A DNA stretch of 64,000 bases, from the NCBI RefSeq assembly GCF_900453205.1, contig NZ_UGQU01000001.1, positions 1,097,650 to 1,161,649 on the forward strand, in the 5' to 3' direction. The DNA comes from Moraxella lacunata. Its GTDB lineage: Bacteria; Pseudomonadota; Gammaproteobacteria; Pseudomonadales; Moraxellaceae. Below the pieces are notes generated by a model. The model saw only the letters and a list, made by a program, of their open reading frames with translations, did not search any database and was not told where the DNA came from. Positions within the stretch are counted from its first letter, which is position 1, and the number at the start of each line of letters is the position of its first letter. Position numbers and translations under genes: made by a program. Shown here piece after piece: positions 17,455 through 27,706 of this stretch.

Positions 17455-17965
17455 TTTCACTTGGTAAATTAAATTCAAAATTTAATAAGTTTTTTGCGGT
17501 AATTCCAAAAACTTTTGTACCTGTTGCGATAACTTTTCCGTATTGTGAAAAAATATCTGTATGCAAAAGATAATATAAAAACAGCGAATTAACTTCTGTT
17601 GGTCTTAAAGCGATTGTATGCAAACCCGATACAATATTTCTTGATAAAAAACAATCAATTAGACAAGAATTTCCGATACCTTCATAGTCTTCTGACGCAT
17701 CGGCAATAACCAAATCTCCCTTTTGTAAAAATTCATAATTACCTTTTTGAATGCTAGGTAAATTATTTTCAGATGATAATAATTTTGCAATATTCCTATG
17801 AATATCGCCATAGTGGACATATTTAAATCCTGTATCTTTATTTGTCTCAACATTTCTTGATAATGAATAAGACTTAATTTGAAAAACAACTTCCCCCAAC
17901 TTTCGCTGTTTCCAATCATCAGTAAATCCAGCAAATCGCAATTTAGGCACTTTACGCTCGCTCAT
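16724..17965 (-). CDS. hsdS: Type I restriction-modification specificity subunit
   Basis: HsdS sets the bipartite DNA sequence recognised by the methylase and restriction complex. The 413-residue protein has two target-recognition domains (about residues 20-170 and 225-375). Each starts W-K-Q-R-K-L-G-E-V-V and ends with the coiled-coil segment E-Q-Q-A-I-G-E-F-F-R-Q-L-D-D-T-I-A. I chose the ATG at 17965, which overlaps the stop of the preceding HsdM fragment as TAATG, so translation is coupled; the longer frame would begin inside that gene. The domain ends are repeated exactly in the silent cassette downstream, so the specificity can probably be changed. Confidence 0.9.
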   Translation of the reverse strand: MSERKVPKLRFAGFTDDWKQRKLGEVVFQIKSYSLSRNVETNKDTGFKYVHYGDIHRNIAKLLSSENNLPSIQKGNYEFLQKGDLVIADASEDYEGIGNSCLIDCFLSRNIVSGLHTIALRPTEVNSLFLYYLLHTDIFSQYGKVIATGTKVFGITAKNLLNFEFNLPSETEQQAIGEFFRQLDDTIAFHQREWEKYKNLKNSYLEKMFPQENENKPQLRFPNFTDAWKQRKLGEVVEFFSGLTYSPKNITDNSGVLVLRSSNIQNDFLYLDDNVYVKQECANSENVQLGDIIVVVRNGSKNLIGKHAIIMKNMEKTVIGAFMTGIRYKHYWFLNALLNTETFKYEIEKNLGATINQITMGMFKEMKFYFPSETEQQAIGEFFRQLDDTIAFHQRELEKYKNLKNGYLKQMFV

Positions 17966-18843
17966 TACACACCCCCAACCAACTGATTTGCCATTGCCCA
18001 AAACGCATTTTCCGCCTGCTGTCTTTGACGGCGAATGTCTTCTAGCGTGTCGACATAGCGTTCGTCCAGCACTTTAAGCTGACTGACAACCGTTTTGGCA
18101 TAGCTTTGCCCAACATCGCTTAAATTGTTTGCCAATTCACTAAACCATTTTTGAATGAGCAAGCGTTTAATCTCTGCTAAATCAAGATCTTGATATTTGG
18201 CTTCAATTCTGCTGTTTAAGGCAGGCTCTTTGGTTTTAAGCTGGGCTTTTAAGGTTTTGGCAGCCTGAAAATCCGCCAAACTTTCGGATAACAACTCAAA
18301 ATTTTCATCGTCATTACGCATTGTTTTTAAATCTTTTTCTATGGCTTTATAAGATTTTTCGTCCAATTTTTCTTTGTCATTCAGATAATCCGCCAATGCG
18401 GTATCGGCAATGTTGGCAAGGCGTTCGGCTTGGCGTTCTTCAATCTCATCAAGGCTTTGTTTTAGGCGGTCAATCTCGCCAATTTCATCGGCAAAAAACG
18501 CATAACCTATCGTTTGTTTGGACAACAGTTCGCCTTTGACACCGTCTTGTACTTCGTTTTTGCCTTTGATGACCATATTGGGGACAAGCCGTCTGGCTTT
18601 ATAAAAGCCATTTTCGCCAATCAAATTTGCCAATTCTTCATCATCGTCCGCCCCTGTCTCGTCCGACAAAATGAGCAAATCAGGCAAAATCGTGCTGTGC
18701 CACACATCAATCAGCGATTGATAGGCGTGATAAGGGTCGCTAAATTCAGACAGCCTGAAAAGTTCAAACAGACGATTTTCGGCATTTTCAAAAGCTAGGG
18801 TAAAGTCGTCTTCACCAAGCGGTGATTTGTTGCCCCAAGTCAT
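17965..18843 (-). pseudogene. hsdM: C-terminal third of long-form HsdM, in a shifted frame
   Basis: About 292 codons match the C-terminal extension of long (~850-residue) type I methylases: F-E-L-F-R-L-S-E-F-S-D-P-Y-H-A-Y-Q near the start, a long coiled coil, and E-I-K-R-L-L-I-Q-K-W near residue 230. It overlaps the main hsdM frame by 32 bases in the other phase, and its only ATG (18843) lacks a good ribosome site. One base removed from the GGGG run (CCCC at 18833-18836 on the plus strand) would fuse the two parts as D-L-G-N-K-S-P. It is either a frameshift mutation, a sequencing error or a genuinely split, coupled subunit. Its stop overlaps the hsdS start. Confidence 0.7.
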
Positions 18844-20461
18844 TGATATAACGCCCATAATCGTGGTCTTGATTGATGATGTCAAAAATTTGGTCTGTTT
18901 TGATGCGTAATTTGACAAAATTGGGGCGAATTTCTTGCCATAATTTGGGCGAAATGTTGGGGAATTTTTGCCAAAATGGGGCAAAGCGTGCCATGTCTTC
19001 AAGCGGAATACCGCCTTTTAAATGGGCTTCAATGGAATGGTTATCGTCATTACCAATGGGCGTAACATAGCGTGGAATGTTGAGATTAAAGCCATTGGCA
19101 CGAATTTCGTCCAAATTGGCAAGGTGGGCATAGCCGTCCACATTTTGCCGTACGATGTAGGCGTCTAGGATTTTTTTGATGTCTTGTTCACGCAAAACAT
19201 TGGTATTTTTCTCTTTGCGATAGCCATTTGAGGCGTCAATAAACAGCACATTGTTGTGTTTGCTTTGTTTACGCAAAATCACAATAATGGTCGGAATGCC
19301 TGTGTTGGTAAAAATCCCTGCTGGCAAACCGATGACTGCATTAATTTGTCCTCGTTGTAACAATTTGGTGCGGATTTTTTCTTCTTCGTTGCCACGAAAC
19401 AGTACGCCGTGTGGCAAAACAATCGCCATTACCCCGTCAGGTTTTAAGTGATACAAGGAATGGAGCAAAAAGGCATAATCGGCTTTGGTGGCAGGGGCAA
19501 CGCCATAATCACGGTAGCGTGGGTCTTTGAGCTGGTTTTCGGACGCTTCCCATTTGGCAGAATAAGGCGGATTGGCAACGACTGCGTCCACAAATAAGGG
19601 GTCGTCTTTGCCACTGATGATGCCGTTTGGCCAGTCTTCTTTGAGCGTGTCGGCATTACGCAAAACCATATTGGCAGGGCTTACGCCACGCATTAATAAG
19701 TTCATGCGTGCGATGTTGTAGGTGGTGGAGTTGTTTTCTTGACCGTAATATTTGATTTGGTTGCGTTGTTTGGGCGAAATTGCCGAACCCAAAGTCAAAA
19801 GCAAAGAGCCTGAACCTGCGGTCGGGTCGTAAACCATTGGATTGGTTTTGCCACGAATTTCATTGGCGACAATGCTTGCCATAATTTGTGAAACTTGGTG
19901 CGGGGTGTAGAACTCGCCTGCTTTTTTGCCCGAACTCATCGCAAATTGGGCAATCAAGTATTCATAAATAAAGCCAAAAGTGTCGTAATCGGTGTTGCTT
20001 GAAATGTTAATATCATCAAGCAAAACCAAGAGTTTACGCACGGCAGATTCTTTTTCGCTGGCGTTTGAGCCAAGTTTTTCAGAAGTCAAATTGACATCGT
20101 CAAAAATCCCTTCAAAATCTTCTTTTTGGTGTGGGTCTAGGTTTTGACGAAAATGGGAAAGTGCGTCTGTTACATTGCTGATGCGCCAATTTCCGCCCTT
20201 GATATTGGCAATCCAAGTGTTGTACAAGTCGCCTTTGGCGATGTAGTAGCCCAAGTCTGATTTTAGGGTGTCAATGTTGTCATCGTCCAAGTCGTCAAGG
20301 GTCATCTCGTATTCTTTGGCAAGGTAGCCCACTTCGTATTCGGACAAAAATTTGTAAAACAAAAAGCCCAAAATGTAGTTTTTGTATTCGCTGGCGTCCA
20401 TTTTGCCACGCAAGTCGTTGGCAGATGCCCAAAGTTTGGCGGCGAGTTGTTGTTTGTTCAT
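18812..20461 (-). CDS. hsdM: Type I restriction-modification adenine methyltransferase subunit
   Basis: HsdM transfers a methyl group to adenine N6 at sites chosen by HsdS. The 549-residue frame contains the N-terminal helical domain (residues 1-140) and the catalytic domain, with SAM motif D-P-T-A-G-S-G-S near 215 and catalytic N-P-P-Y near 300. It ends in Q-Q-I-T-A-W and lacks the C-terminal helical region, which continues in the next frame (17965-18843). The catalytic core is complete, so activity depends on whether the split form still binds HsdS. It is the first gene of the hsdM-hsdS unit. The promoter must lie in the 150-base gap before fghA's terminator. Confidence 0.9.
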   Translation of the reverse strand: MNKQQLAAKLWASANDLRGKMDASEYKNYILGFLFYKFLSEYEVGYLAKEYEMTLDDLDDDNIDTLKSDLGYYIAKGDLYNTWIANIKGGNWRISNVTDALSHFRQNLDPHQKEDFEGIFDDVNLTSEKLGSNASEKESAVRKLLVLLDDINISSNTDYDTFGFIYEYLIAQFAMSSGKKAGEFYTPHQVSQIMASIVANEIRGKTNPMVYDPTAGSGSLLLTLGSAISPKQRNQIKYYGQENNSTTYNIARMNLLMRGVSPANMVLRNADTLKEDWPNGIISGKDDPLFVDAVVANPPYSAKWEASENQLKDPRYRDYGVAPATKADYAFLLHSLYHLKPDGVMAIVLPHGVLFRGNEEEKIRTKLLQRGQINAVIGLPAGIFTNTGIPTIIVILRKQSKHNNVLFIDASNGYRKEKNTNVLREQDIKKILDAYIVRQNVDGYAHLANLDEIRANGFNLNIPRYVTPIGNDDNHSIEAHLKGGIPLEDMARFAPFWQKFPNISPKLWQEIRPNFVKLRIKTDQIFDIINQDHDYGRYINDLGQQITAW

Positions 20462-20556
20462 TGGGGAGTTTCCTTAAAATACTTACGCTTAGGTGTAGCG
20501 AGAATATAAATGGGTTTATTTTAGCGTAAAATACAACAAAATCATATGGATATTTC

Positions 20557-20568
20557 AGGCTGCCTGAA
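20557..20568 (+). other. Exact AG-simDUS uptake word
   Basis: Second exact AGGCTGCCTGAA in the window, placed between the hsdM promoter and the fghA terminator. Intergenic placement beside terminators is common for uptake words in the Neisseriaceae. Confidence 0.6.
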
Positions 20569-20572
20569 AAAT

Positions 20573-20605
20573 AAAAACACCGTTTTATGATAAAGCGGTG
20601 TTTTT
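20573..20605 (-). terminator. Intrinsic terminator of fghA
   Basis: Stem AAAAACACCG / CGGTGTTTTT with a 13-base loop immediately after the fghA stop, with a T run on the minus strand. Confidence 0.75.
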
Positions 20606-20614
20606 AGGCAATGA

Positions 20615-21457
20615 TTACTTCAAATACTTGGCGTGAAAGGCAATATGCTTACCAATAAAACTGGCAATAAAATAATAAGAATGGTCAAACTCTGCTTGTA
20701 AATCAAATTGATAATTCACGCCCAATTTATCCGCCATTTGGCAAAAAATTTCTGGTCTTAACTGCGTGTGCAAAAACTCATCTTTATCGCCTTGCTCAAT
20801 TAAAATGGGTAGATTTTTTTGTTTAATTTCAATATGATGCTTTTCTAATAACGCCACGCTGTCATAATCCGCCCACGCCTGTTTGTCATCACCCAAATAA
20901 GCAGTAAATGCCTTTTGTCCCCAAGCCACAGAACTGGGTGCAACAATGGGCGAAAATGCCGAAACGCTTTGATAATGTTCCAAATTTTTAAAGGCAATGG
21001 TCAAAGCACCGTGTCCGCCCATTGAATGCCCAAAAATGGATTGTTTACCATTGGTGGGAAAATGCTGGTTAATCAAAGTCGGCAATTCTGTCGCAATATA
21101 GTCATACATTTGATAGTGCCTTGCCCATTCGCCCTGTGTGGCGTTCAGATAAAATCCTGCCCCTTGCCCCAAATCATAAGCCGTATCGTCCGCCACGCTC
21201 TCGCCTCGTGGTGAAGTATCAGGGGCGACGACAATGATATTATGCTCATCGGCATAGCGTTGATAGCCTGATTTGGTGATGAAATTTTGCTCGGTGCAGG
21301 TTAAGCCTGATAGCCAGTAGAGTACAGGCAATTTTTGGTTTTTGGCGGTATCGGGTAGATAAATGGCAAATTTCATTTCACAATTTAGGCAATCTGAAAA
21401 ATGTTGCCAGATTTGTTGTTCGCCGTTGAAAATGCGGTGGGTTTGAATTAAATTCAT
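20615..21457 (-). CDS. fghA: S-formylglutathione hydrolase
   Basis: This is the second step of glutathione-dependent formaldehyde detoxification: it hydrolyses S-formylglutathione to formate and glutathione. The 280-residue esterase-D family protein has the nucleophile motif G-H-S-M-G-G-H near residues 145-151. The aspartate is seen in E-Q-G-D-K-D-E-F-L near 225 and the histidine in F-D-H-S-Y-Y near 258. P-V-L-Y-W-L-S-G-L-T-C-T near 45 is typical. The gene is intact, whereas its pathway partner adhC 1 kb upstream is a pseudogene. In Neisseria the two genes are neighbours; here a 264-residue unknown gene lies between them. Confidence 0.92.
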   Translation of the reverse strand: MNLIQTHRIFNGEQQIWQHFSDCLNCEMKFAIYLPDTAKNQKLPVLYWLSGLTCTEQNFITKSGYQRYADEHNIIVVAPDTSPRGESVADDTAYDLGQGAGFYLNATQGEWARHYQMYDYIATELPTLINQHFPTNGKQSIFGHSMGGHGALTIAFKNLEHYQSVSAFSPIVAPSSVAWGQKAFTAYLGDDKQAWADYDSVALLEKHHIEIKQKNLPILIEQGDKDEFLHTQLRPEIFCQMADKLGVNYQFDLQAEFDHSYYFIASFIGKHIAFHAKYLK

Positions 21458-21514
21458 AAATATTATTCTCTGATAATAATGACAGGAACGGTAAATTCGG
21501 TCTGCACGAAAATA

Positions 21515-22309
21515 TCACTCGATGCTATCTACACTTTTAAAAAGCACAGAATCATAATCAATAAGTTCAATATTCATATATTTTCCTGTTTTCTCATTAT
21601 TTTCCTTAAAATTAGCAACACCAATAAATACTATTTTGTATATGACATTCACATTAATATCATCTTTGGTTTTTCCACGATAAAGAGAAGTTCTATAACG
21701 CCATTCTCCTTGCTTATTTTTGGTTTTAATAATCAGTTTATAATATTGAAAATTATTTTTTGCTTTGTATTCCTCCACGGATAATTTGACATCTCCATAA
21801 AAAACATACAAATCCCCCGCAATAGACTCATCAATATAACCAGTAAGTTTTTGCCTTCTTAGAGATTTTCTGATTTTTATCTGTGTGTTAGTCTTTTCTT
21901 TTTGTTCAATCAAAAGCGGATTGTTTTGTAATGCATCTGCTTTGTTACTGACAGATATATTATTTTTATTACTAAGTAAATAACGCATCATAGATGCCAA
22001 TTTACTTTGAATTTGTTCTTTATTGAGGCTTTTAAAAAATTCTGTGGCTGATTTTGTATCTATATGCTCAAAATCATAATAACACCCTTCTAAATGTTTT
22101 GTATTTAGATGGGTTCTTAAATGAAAGCCTTTGCCTGTATGTACAAAAGTTAATTTTGCCAATTGACATTCTGGACAAAAGATATGCTCTTTTAAGCCAT
22201 CTACATTGCCATATTGTTTTGAATGTTCAATCAGGTAGTCTATCGGTTCAATTTGTTGATTGATTTGATTAAAAAATTCATCAAATTTTCTATCCATATT
22301 TTTTGTCAT
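21515..22309 (-). CDS. Hypothetical protein with N-terminal Cys/His cluster
   Basis: I do not recognise this 264-residue protein. Near residues 45-80 it has C-P-E-C, then H-T-x-x-G-x-H-L-R-T-H and a later C-Y-Y-D-F-E-H, which could bind zinc; there is a weak resemblance to the C-x2-C...H-F-x-H heads of CoiA-like proteins. The C-terminal 100 residues look like a small beta-rich domain. I chose the ATG at 22309 because GGAGAT lies about 5 bases before it; the longer frame would start at a GTG. It is low in GC, lies between fghA and adhC, and probably was inserted there. Confidence 0.55.
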   Translation of the reverse strand: MTKNMDRKFDEFFNQINQQIEPIDYLIEHSKQYGNVDGLKEHIFCPECQLAKLTFVHTGKGFHLRTHLNTKHLEGCYYDFEHIDTKSATEFFKSLNKEQIQSKLASMMRYLLSNKNNISVSNKADALQNNPLLIEQKEKTNTQIKIRKSLRRQKLTGYIDESIAGDLYVFYGDVKLSVEEYKAKNNFQYYKLIIKTKNKQGEWRYRTSLYRGKTKDDINVNVIYKIVFIGVANFKENNEKTGKYMNIELIDYDSVLFKSVDSIE

Positions 22310-22378
22310 CAATATCTCCACAGATAGTAGCTAAAACCAAATCAATTTATTGGGTCAAATGGTCATAATTCAATATTA

Positions 22379-22412
22379 AAAACACCGCCCAAATTCCCAT
22401 TCAGACGGTATT
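22379..22412 (-). terminator. Terminator of adhC remnant, with a DUS-like word
   Basis: An imperfect stem with CACCGCC on one side and GACGGTAT on the other follows the adhC remnant. The minus strand reads ACCGTCTGAA, which matches 9 of 10 bases of the classical Neisseria uptake word GCCGTCTGAA; Neisseria often uses that word in terminators. Confidence 0.45.
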
Positions 22413-22424
22413 TTATTTTAAAAA

Positions 22425-23531
<1,107 letters not shown>

Positions 23532-23646
23532 TGTGGATACCTAATTATTGTTTGAAATGGCAAATATTATAAGGTGTTATAGATATTTTTGCTAATTGAT
23601 AATTGTGATAGGTGGGTATTAAATTTTGTGATATTCTAAAAATACA

Positions 23647-23994
23647 TTATTTTAATTTTAACCACTTATTTTTAATAAGTTCATTATCCTCCATATCCCC
23701 AAAAACAATCTCATTATCATCAATCATCGCCGTGATTTGATTACCCCCACGCATTAACCGTAATTCATTGCCGATCATTTGCCAATCGCCACCAAATCCT
23801 GTCAATATTGGCAAAGGCCGATCGCGGACATCTTTGGTATATTGCCAATTAAAAGTTTGATGATTTTTAAATTTATACAACGTTAAAATTTGGCTGTCAT
23901 CTTGATAAACACGATAACGGCAAAATAGGCTATTTATAAAAAATTCTTTAAAGATACAGCTAACAAAATTGAATTTTACTACGAAAACCGTTTG
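23647..23994 (-). pseudogene. Truncated unknown ORF next to a degenerate repeat
   Basis: The frame is open from a stop at 23995-23997 to 23647 but has no ATG start, and the upstream end runs into a degenerate copy of the widespread CCACGAACG palindrome (about 23990-24060). The last 77 residues (D-W-Q-M-I-G-N-E-L-R-L, then I-V-F-G-D-M-E-D-N) look like a real small beta-rich protein tail. It is probably the 3' end of a gene cut by the repeat. No function recognised. Confidence 0.4.
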
Positions 23995-24265
23995 TCACAA
24001 GCTTGCCTGCGGGTCGGTTTCCGTCATGGGCAGGCTTAGCTCACCACGAACGAAAAACCGTAGCACTTTTTCATTTTGTAGGGTGTACACCACTACAATC
24101 ATGATAGAATAAAGAGAAAACTAAAAGGACTAAGTCCTGTGAAATACAGAAACTTCGTCCAATCAGGGTTAATCTAGCCTTGATACAACTTAGCCTTTTA
24201 TCTTATGTCTAAGATTTGGGGTCGGTTCATTCCACTGCGGACGGTTTTTTAACTCAACCGCCTTC
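23995..24265. repeat. Gene-free gap with degenerate palindromic repeat
   Basis: From about 23990 to 24060 there are words AAAACCGTTTGTCACAAGCT and GCTCACCACGAACGAAAAAC, related to the core of the 133-bp MITE but without its terminal repeats. The remainder up to 24265 has no gene that I can see. Confidence 0.45.
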
Positions 24266-25753
24266 TCACGCTTTCACAGGCGAATTTTTTAAAATATCCG
24301 TCAAAAGTTGCCAATACACCGCCACGCTCGCCACGTCCACCGCTTCATCAGGCGAATGGGCGTTGATAATCGTGGGCCCCACAGAGACGATGTCCATGTT
24401 GGGATAATTTTTCTTAATCAGTCCGCATTCTAGCCCTGCATGAATGACCTTGATGGTCGGTTCATGCCCCAAAATGTCAGCATACAAACGGGCGGTTATG
24501 GGCGTAATGGCAGAGTTTGGGTCATAGTTCCACCCCACATAGTCGCCGTCAAATACCGCTTTTGCCCCCACCAAATCCGCCACGCTTTGCAAGGTGCTTA
24601 TCACGCCTTGTTTGCCAACTTGGGTCAAGGAGCGGACAAGCAAGGTCGCCACCAGCTCGCCATTTGCCACGCCAAGCACCCCAAACGATAGCGAAGTCTC
24701 CACCACGTCAGCGATGTTGTCGCTGTATCGCACCACGCCAGACGGCAGTACATTGATGAGATTTATCACGGTTTGGCTGTTTTCTATGACGGTATCGGGT
24801 CGCTCGGAGTCTTCTATCGTGATAGACAGTTTGGGTTCTGCCGTGCCGATTTCGCTCTCTATGTCTTTGATGATATTAGATAAAGTCGCCAAAAACTGCT
24901 CTTTGCCCGCCCCATTCATCACAAGGGTTGCCACACTTTCTCGGGCAATGGCATTTCTTAGCGAACCGCCTTTGATGTCAGCGATTTTAAAGTCGCACGT
25001 CTGCGATAAAGTCGCCAACACTCGCCCCAACAGTTTAATGGCATTTGCTCGGTTTTTGTGAATGTCCACGCCCGAATGCCCACCCTTTAAGCCCTTGACA
25101 GTCAAACTTATCGCACTGTTATAGCCATTTTCCACATAACGCACAGGCAACGCCAAATCAGCATCCACACCCCCTGCACAGCCCACATAAATCTCGCCTA
25201 TCTCTTCGGTGTCGGTATTGACCATGATTGGGGCGGTCAGCGTCCCCGCCTGCAAGCCTATCGCTCCCACCATGCCCGTCTCTTCGGTCATGGTCAGTAG
25301 CACTTCGATGTCAGGGTGAGCCACCGTCTCATCGCTTAGCACCGCCAAACAGCTCGCCATGCCAATGCCGTTATCCGCCCCCAACGTGGTGTCAGTCGCC
25401 TTTATCCATGCCTTATCATCGCTAAATCGCATGATGATGGGGTCTTTGGTAAAGTCGTGGCTCGTACTGGCGTTGGCTTGGGGTACCATGTCCAAATGGG
25501 CTTGCAGGGCAATGGGGGTGCGGTTTTCCATGCCGACTGTGGCAGGTTTTTTGATGATGACATTACCAATCTCATCACGCCACACGGTAAGCCTGTGAGA
25601 ACTTGCCCATGAGACGATGTGGCTTGCTATCGCTTCTTCGTGATAAGACGGGTGTGGAATACTACAAATCTGGGCAAACCACCGCCACAGCTCGCTCGGG
25701 GCAAGGTCTTGGACGACAGATAGGTTGTGATTTAGGGCGTTTTGGTTTAACAT
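24266..25753 (-). CDS. pepD: Cytosolic nonspecific dipeptidase (aminoacyl-histidine dipeptidase)
   Basis: This 495-residue M20-family di-zinc peptidase splits dipeptides, including Xaa-His, in the cytoplasm. Metal-binding residues are visible: H in L-Q-A-H-L-D-M-V near residue 85, D in L-G-A-D-N-G-I-G near 124, E-E in M-T-E-E-T-G-M near 155 and D in V-N-T-D-T-E-E near 180. H near 465 in S-P-D-E-A-V-D follows the C-terminal half. G-G-H-S-G-V-D-I-H near 228 is typical. Length fits PepD. It is followed upstream on the same strand by a second peptidase, with 50 bases between, so the pair may be co-transcribed. Confidence 0.92.
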   Translation of the reverse strand: MLNQNALNHNLSVVQDLAPSELWRWFAQICSIPHPSYHEEAIASHIVSWASSHRLTVWRDEIGNVIIKKPATVGMENRTPIALQAHLDMVPQANASTSHDFTKDPIIMRFSDDKAWIKATDTTLGADNGIGMASCLAVLSDETVAHPDIEVLLTMTEETGMVGAIGLQAGTLTAPIMVNTDTEEIGEIYVGCAGGVDADLALPVRYVENGYNSAISLTVKGLKGGHSGVDIHKNRANAIKLLGRVLATLSQTCDFKIADIKGGSLRNAIARESVATLVMNGAGKEQFLATLSNIIKDIESEIGTAEPKLSITIEDSERPDTVIENSQTVINLINVLPSGVVRYSDNIADVVETSLSFGVLGVANGELVATLLVRSLTQVGKQGVISTLQSVADLVGAKAVFDGDYVGWNYDPNSAITPITARLYADILGHEPTIKVIHAGLECGLIKKNYPNMDIVSVGPTIINAHSPDEAVDVASVAVYWQLLTDILKNSPVKA

Positions 25754-25803
25754 AGGATTTTCCTTGTGGGTTGTTTAAAATTGGTATTTAATAGATAAAA
25801 AGC

Positions 25804-27609
25804 TCACACCGCCTGCGTCCGCTCAACAAGCCACGCTTTTGCCTGCCCGTCCACACGCCCGATAAGCTCATCATGAACAAGTTTGTGATAGTCGTTGAGC
25901 CAACGTTTTTCTTGCTTTGTCAAAAGATGTGGCAATATCAGACGGGTGTCAAATGGGCATAAGGTCAAATCTTCAAATTTTAAAAACTCACCAAACTCGC
26001 TTTGATGTGCCTTGACCGCCATGACCAGATTTTCAAGGCGTATGCCCCATTTGCCTTCACGGTATAGCCCCGGCTCGTTACTGGTTATCATGCCTTCACT
26101 CATGATACGTTCAGGCGTAACAGGGGCGGTGCGTGAGATGACCTGCGGGCCCTCATGGACGTTTAAAAAATAACCCACGCCATGCCCTGTCCCATGCCCA
26201 TAGTCTAGCCCCTGTTGCCACAGTTGGTTGCGAGCCAATACATCTAATTGCATGGACGGTATGTCTTTGGGAAAATGGGCGGTCGCTAGGGCGATATGAG
26301 CCTTTAACACATAGGTAACATCACGCTTTTCATCATCGCTAATTTGCCCCACGCCTGCCATGCGAGTGATGTCAGTCGTGCCGTTTTTGTACTGAGCCCC
26401 TGAGTCAATGAGTAGCAAACCGTCTCCGTCCAAATACGAAAATCGCTCGTCTGTCGCCCGATAATGTACAATCGCCCCATTGCCACAAAATCCTGCAATC
26501 GTATCAAAACTTGCCGAAACGTGGTTGGGCTGGCGACTTCTGGCACGCTCCAACATCTCATCAATGTCAAGCTCGGACACACGCTCGCCTTGGGCAAGTT
26601 TGTCTTCTAGCTCGGCAAAAAACTCGCACAACGCCACACCATCTTGACGCATGGCTTCACGGATATGATTGATGTCATTGTCAGATTTTATGGCCTTTAA
26701 CACGGTGGTAGGATTGACCGCTTTGATGAGTTTGGCGGTTTTTGGTAAATGGGTCAGCGTACCCACCGCCACTTTGGCAGGGTCAAACAGTAGGCTCTCT
26801 ACATCACCCAAACGCTCCGCCACGCTGTCATAATGAGCCACGTCAATACCTGCCACGCTTAGGGCAGATTTGGCGGTGTCGGTGAGTTTGTCATCATGGA
26901 CAAATAAAGTCGCCGTGTCTGGCGTGATAAGTAGGTGCGACAAAAACACAGGGTTAAAATTCACGTCCGCCCCACGCAAGTTGGTGAGCCACGCAATGTC
27001 GTCAAGGCTACTGATGAGGTGATGGCTCGCTCCTTTTTGGTTCATAACCTCACGCACTTGGGCAAGTTTTTGTTTGGCACTGGTGTCCACGAACGCTTCA
27101 TCATGCACATCAATCGGAGCGTTGGGCAGGTTTGGGCGGCCTTGCCAAATCTGCCCCAAAATGTCAGCATCAATGACAAGCTCTATACCACGCTCGGCAA
27201 AGGCTTGGCTTAGACCATCAAACTCCGCCATAGACAACACCGCCCCGTCTATCGCCACTTTTGCCCCTTGGGGTAGGTTGTCCGCCAAAAACTGGGCATA
27301 AGTGGGACGAGAATGCTCCATTTTTTGTAGCTCAATGCCTGTGCCGTCAAGCTCAATGGGGGCTTGCACCCAATAACGGCTGTCCGTCCACACCCCTGCA
27401 AAATCCTCTGTGATAACCAACGTACCAACCGACCCTGTAAAGCCCGACAACCACGCCCGACCTTGCCAATACACAGGCAAATACTCGGACATGTGCGGGT
27501 CAGCAGACGGTATGATAAGGGCGGACAGCCCACGCTCGGCAAGTATCGCACGCACAGCAAGCACTCGGGCGTGGCGGACATCGGACGGGGTTTTGTGAAA
27601 GTCGGTCAT
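25804..27609 (-). CDS. Xaa-Pro aminopeptidase (M24B, long form)
   Basis: This aminopeptidase removes N-terminal residues next to proline. The 601-residue long form has two creatinase-like N-terminal domains and a C-terminal pita-bread domain. Metal ligands are seen as I-D-S-G-A-Q-Y near residue 405, then D-I-T-R near 415, H-G-T-G-H-G-V-G-Y near 475 and E-P-G-L-Y near 515. I chose the ATG at 27609 (M-T-D-F-H-K), with AAGGA about 8 bases upstream, over a longer start at 27633. It lies 50 bases upstream of pepD and divergent from an MFS gene. Together with pepD it suggests peptide use. Confidence 0.9.
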   Translation of the reverse strand: MTDFHKTPSDVRHARVLAVRAILAERGLSALIIPSADPHMSEYLPVYWQGRAWLSGFTGSVGTLVITEDFAGVWTDSRYWVQAPIELDGTGIELQKMEHSRPTYAQFLADNLPQGAKVAIDGAVLSMAEFDGLSQAFAERGIELVIDADILGQIWQGRPNLPNAPIDVHDEAFVDTSAKQKLAQVREVMNQKGASHHLISSLDDIAWLTNLRGADVNFNPVFLSHLLITPDTATLFVHDDKLTDTAKSALSVAGIDVAHYDSVAERLGDVESLLFDPAKVAVGTLTHLPKTAKLIKAVNPTTVLKAIKSDNDINHIREAMRQDGVALCEFFAELEDKLAQGERVSELDIDEMLERARSRQPNHVSASFDTIAGFCGNGAIVHYRATDERFSYLDGDGLLLIDSGAQYKNGTTDITRMAGVGQISDDEKRDVTYVLKAHIALATAHFPKDIPSMQLDVLARNQLWQQGLDYGHGTGHGVGYFLNVHEGPQVISRTAPVTPERIMSEGMITSNEPGLYREGKWGIRLENLVMAVKAHQSEFGEFLKFEDLTLCPFDTRLILPHLLTKQEKRWLNDYHKLVHDELIGRVDGQAKAWLVERTQAV

Positions 27610-27706
27610 AATTTTTCCTTGATGATAATACAAACGCCTATTTTACACCCAAGCCATTTTTGATACAACATTTTAGCATTTTATGTTAAAATACGCCTTT
27701 TTATCC

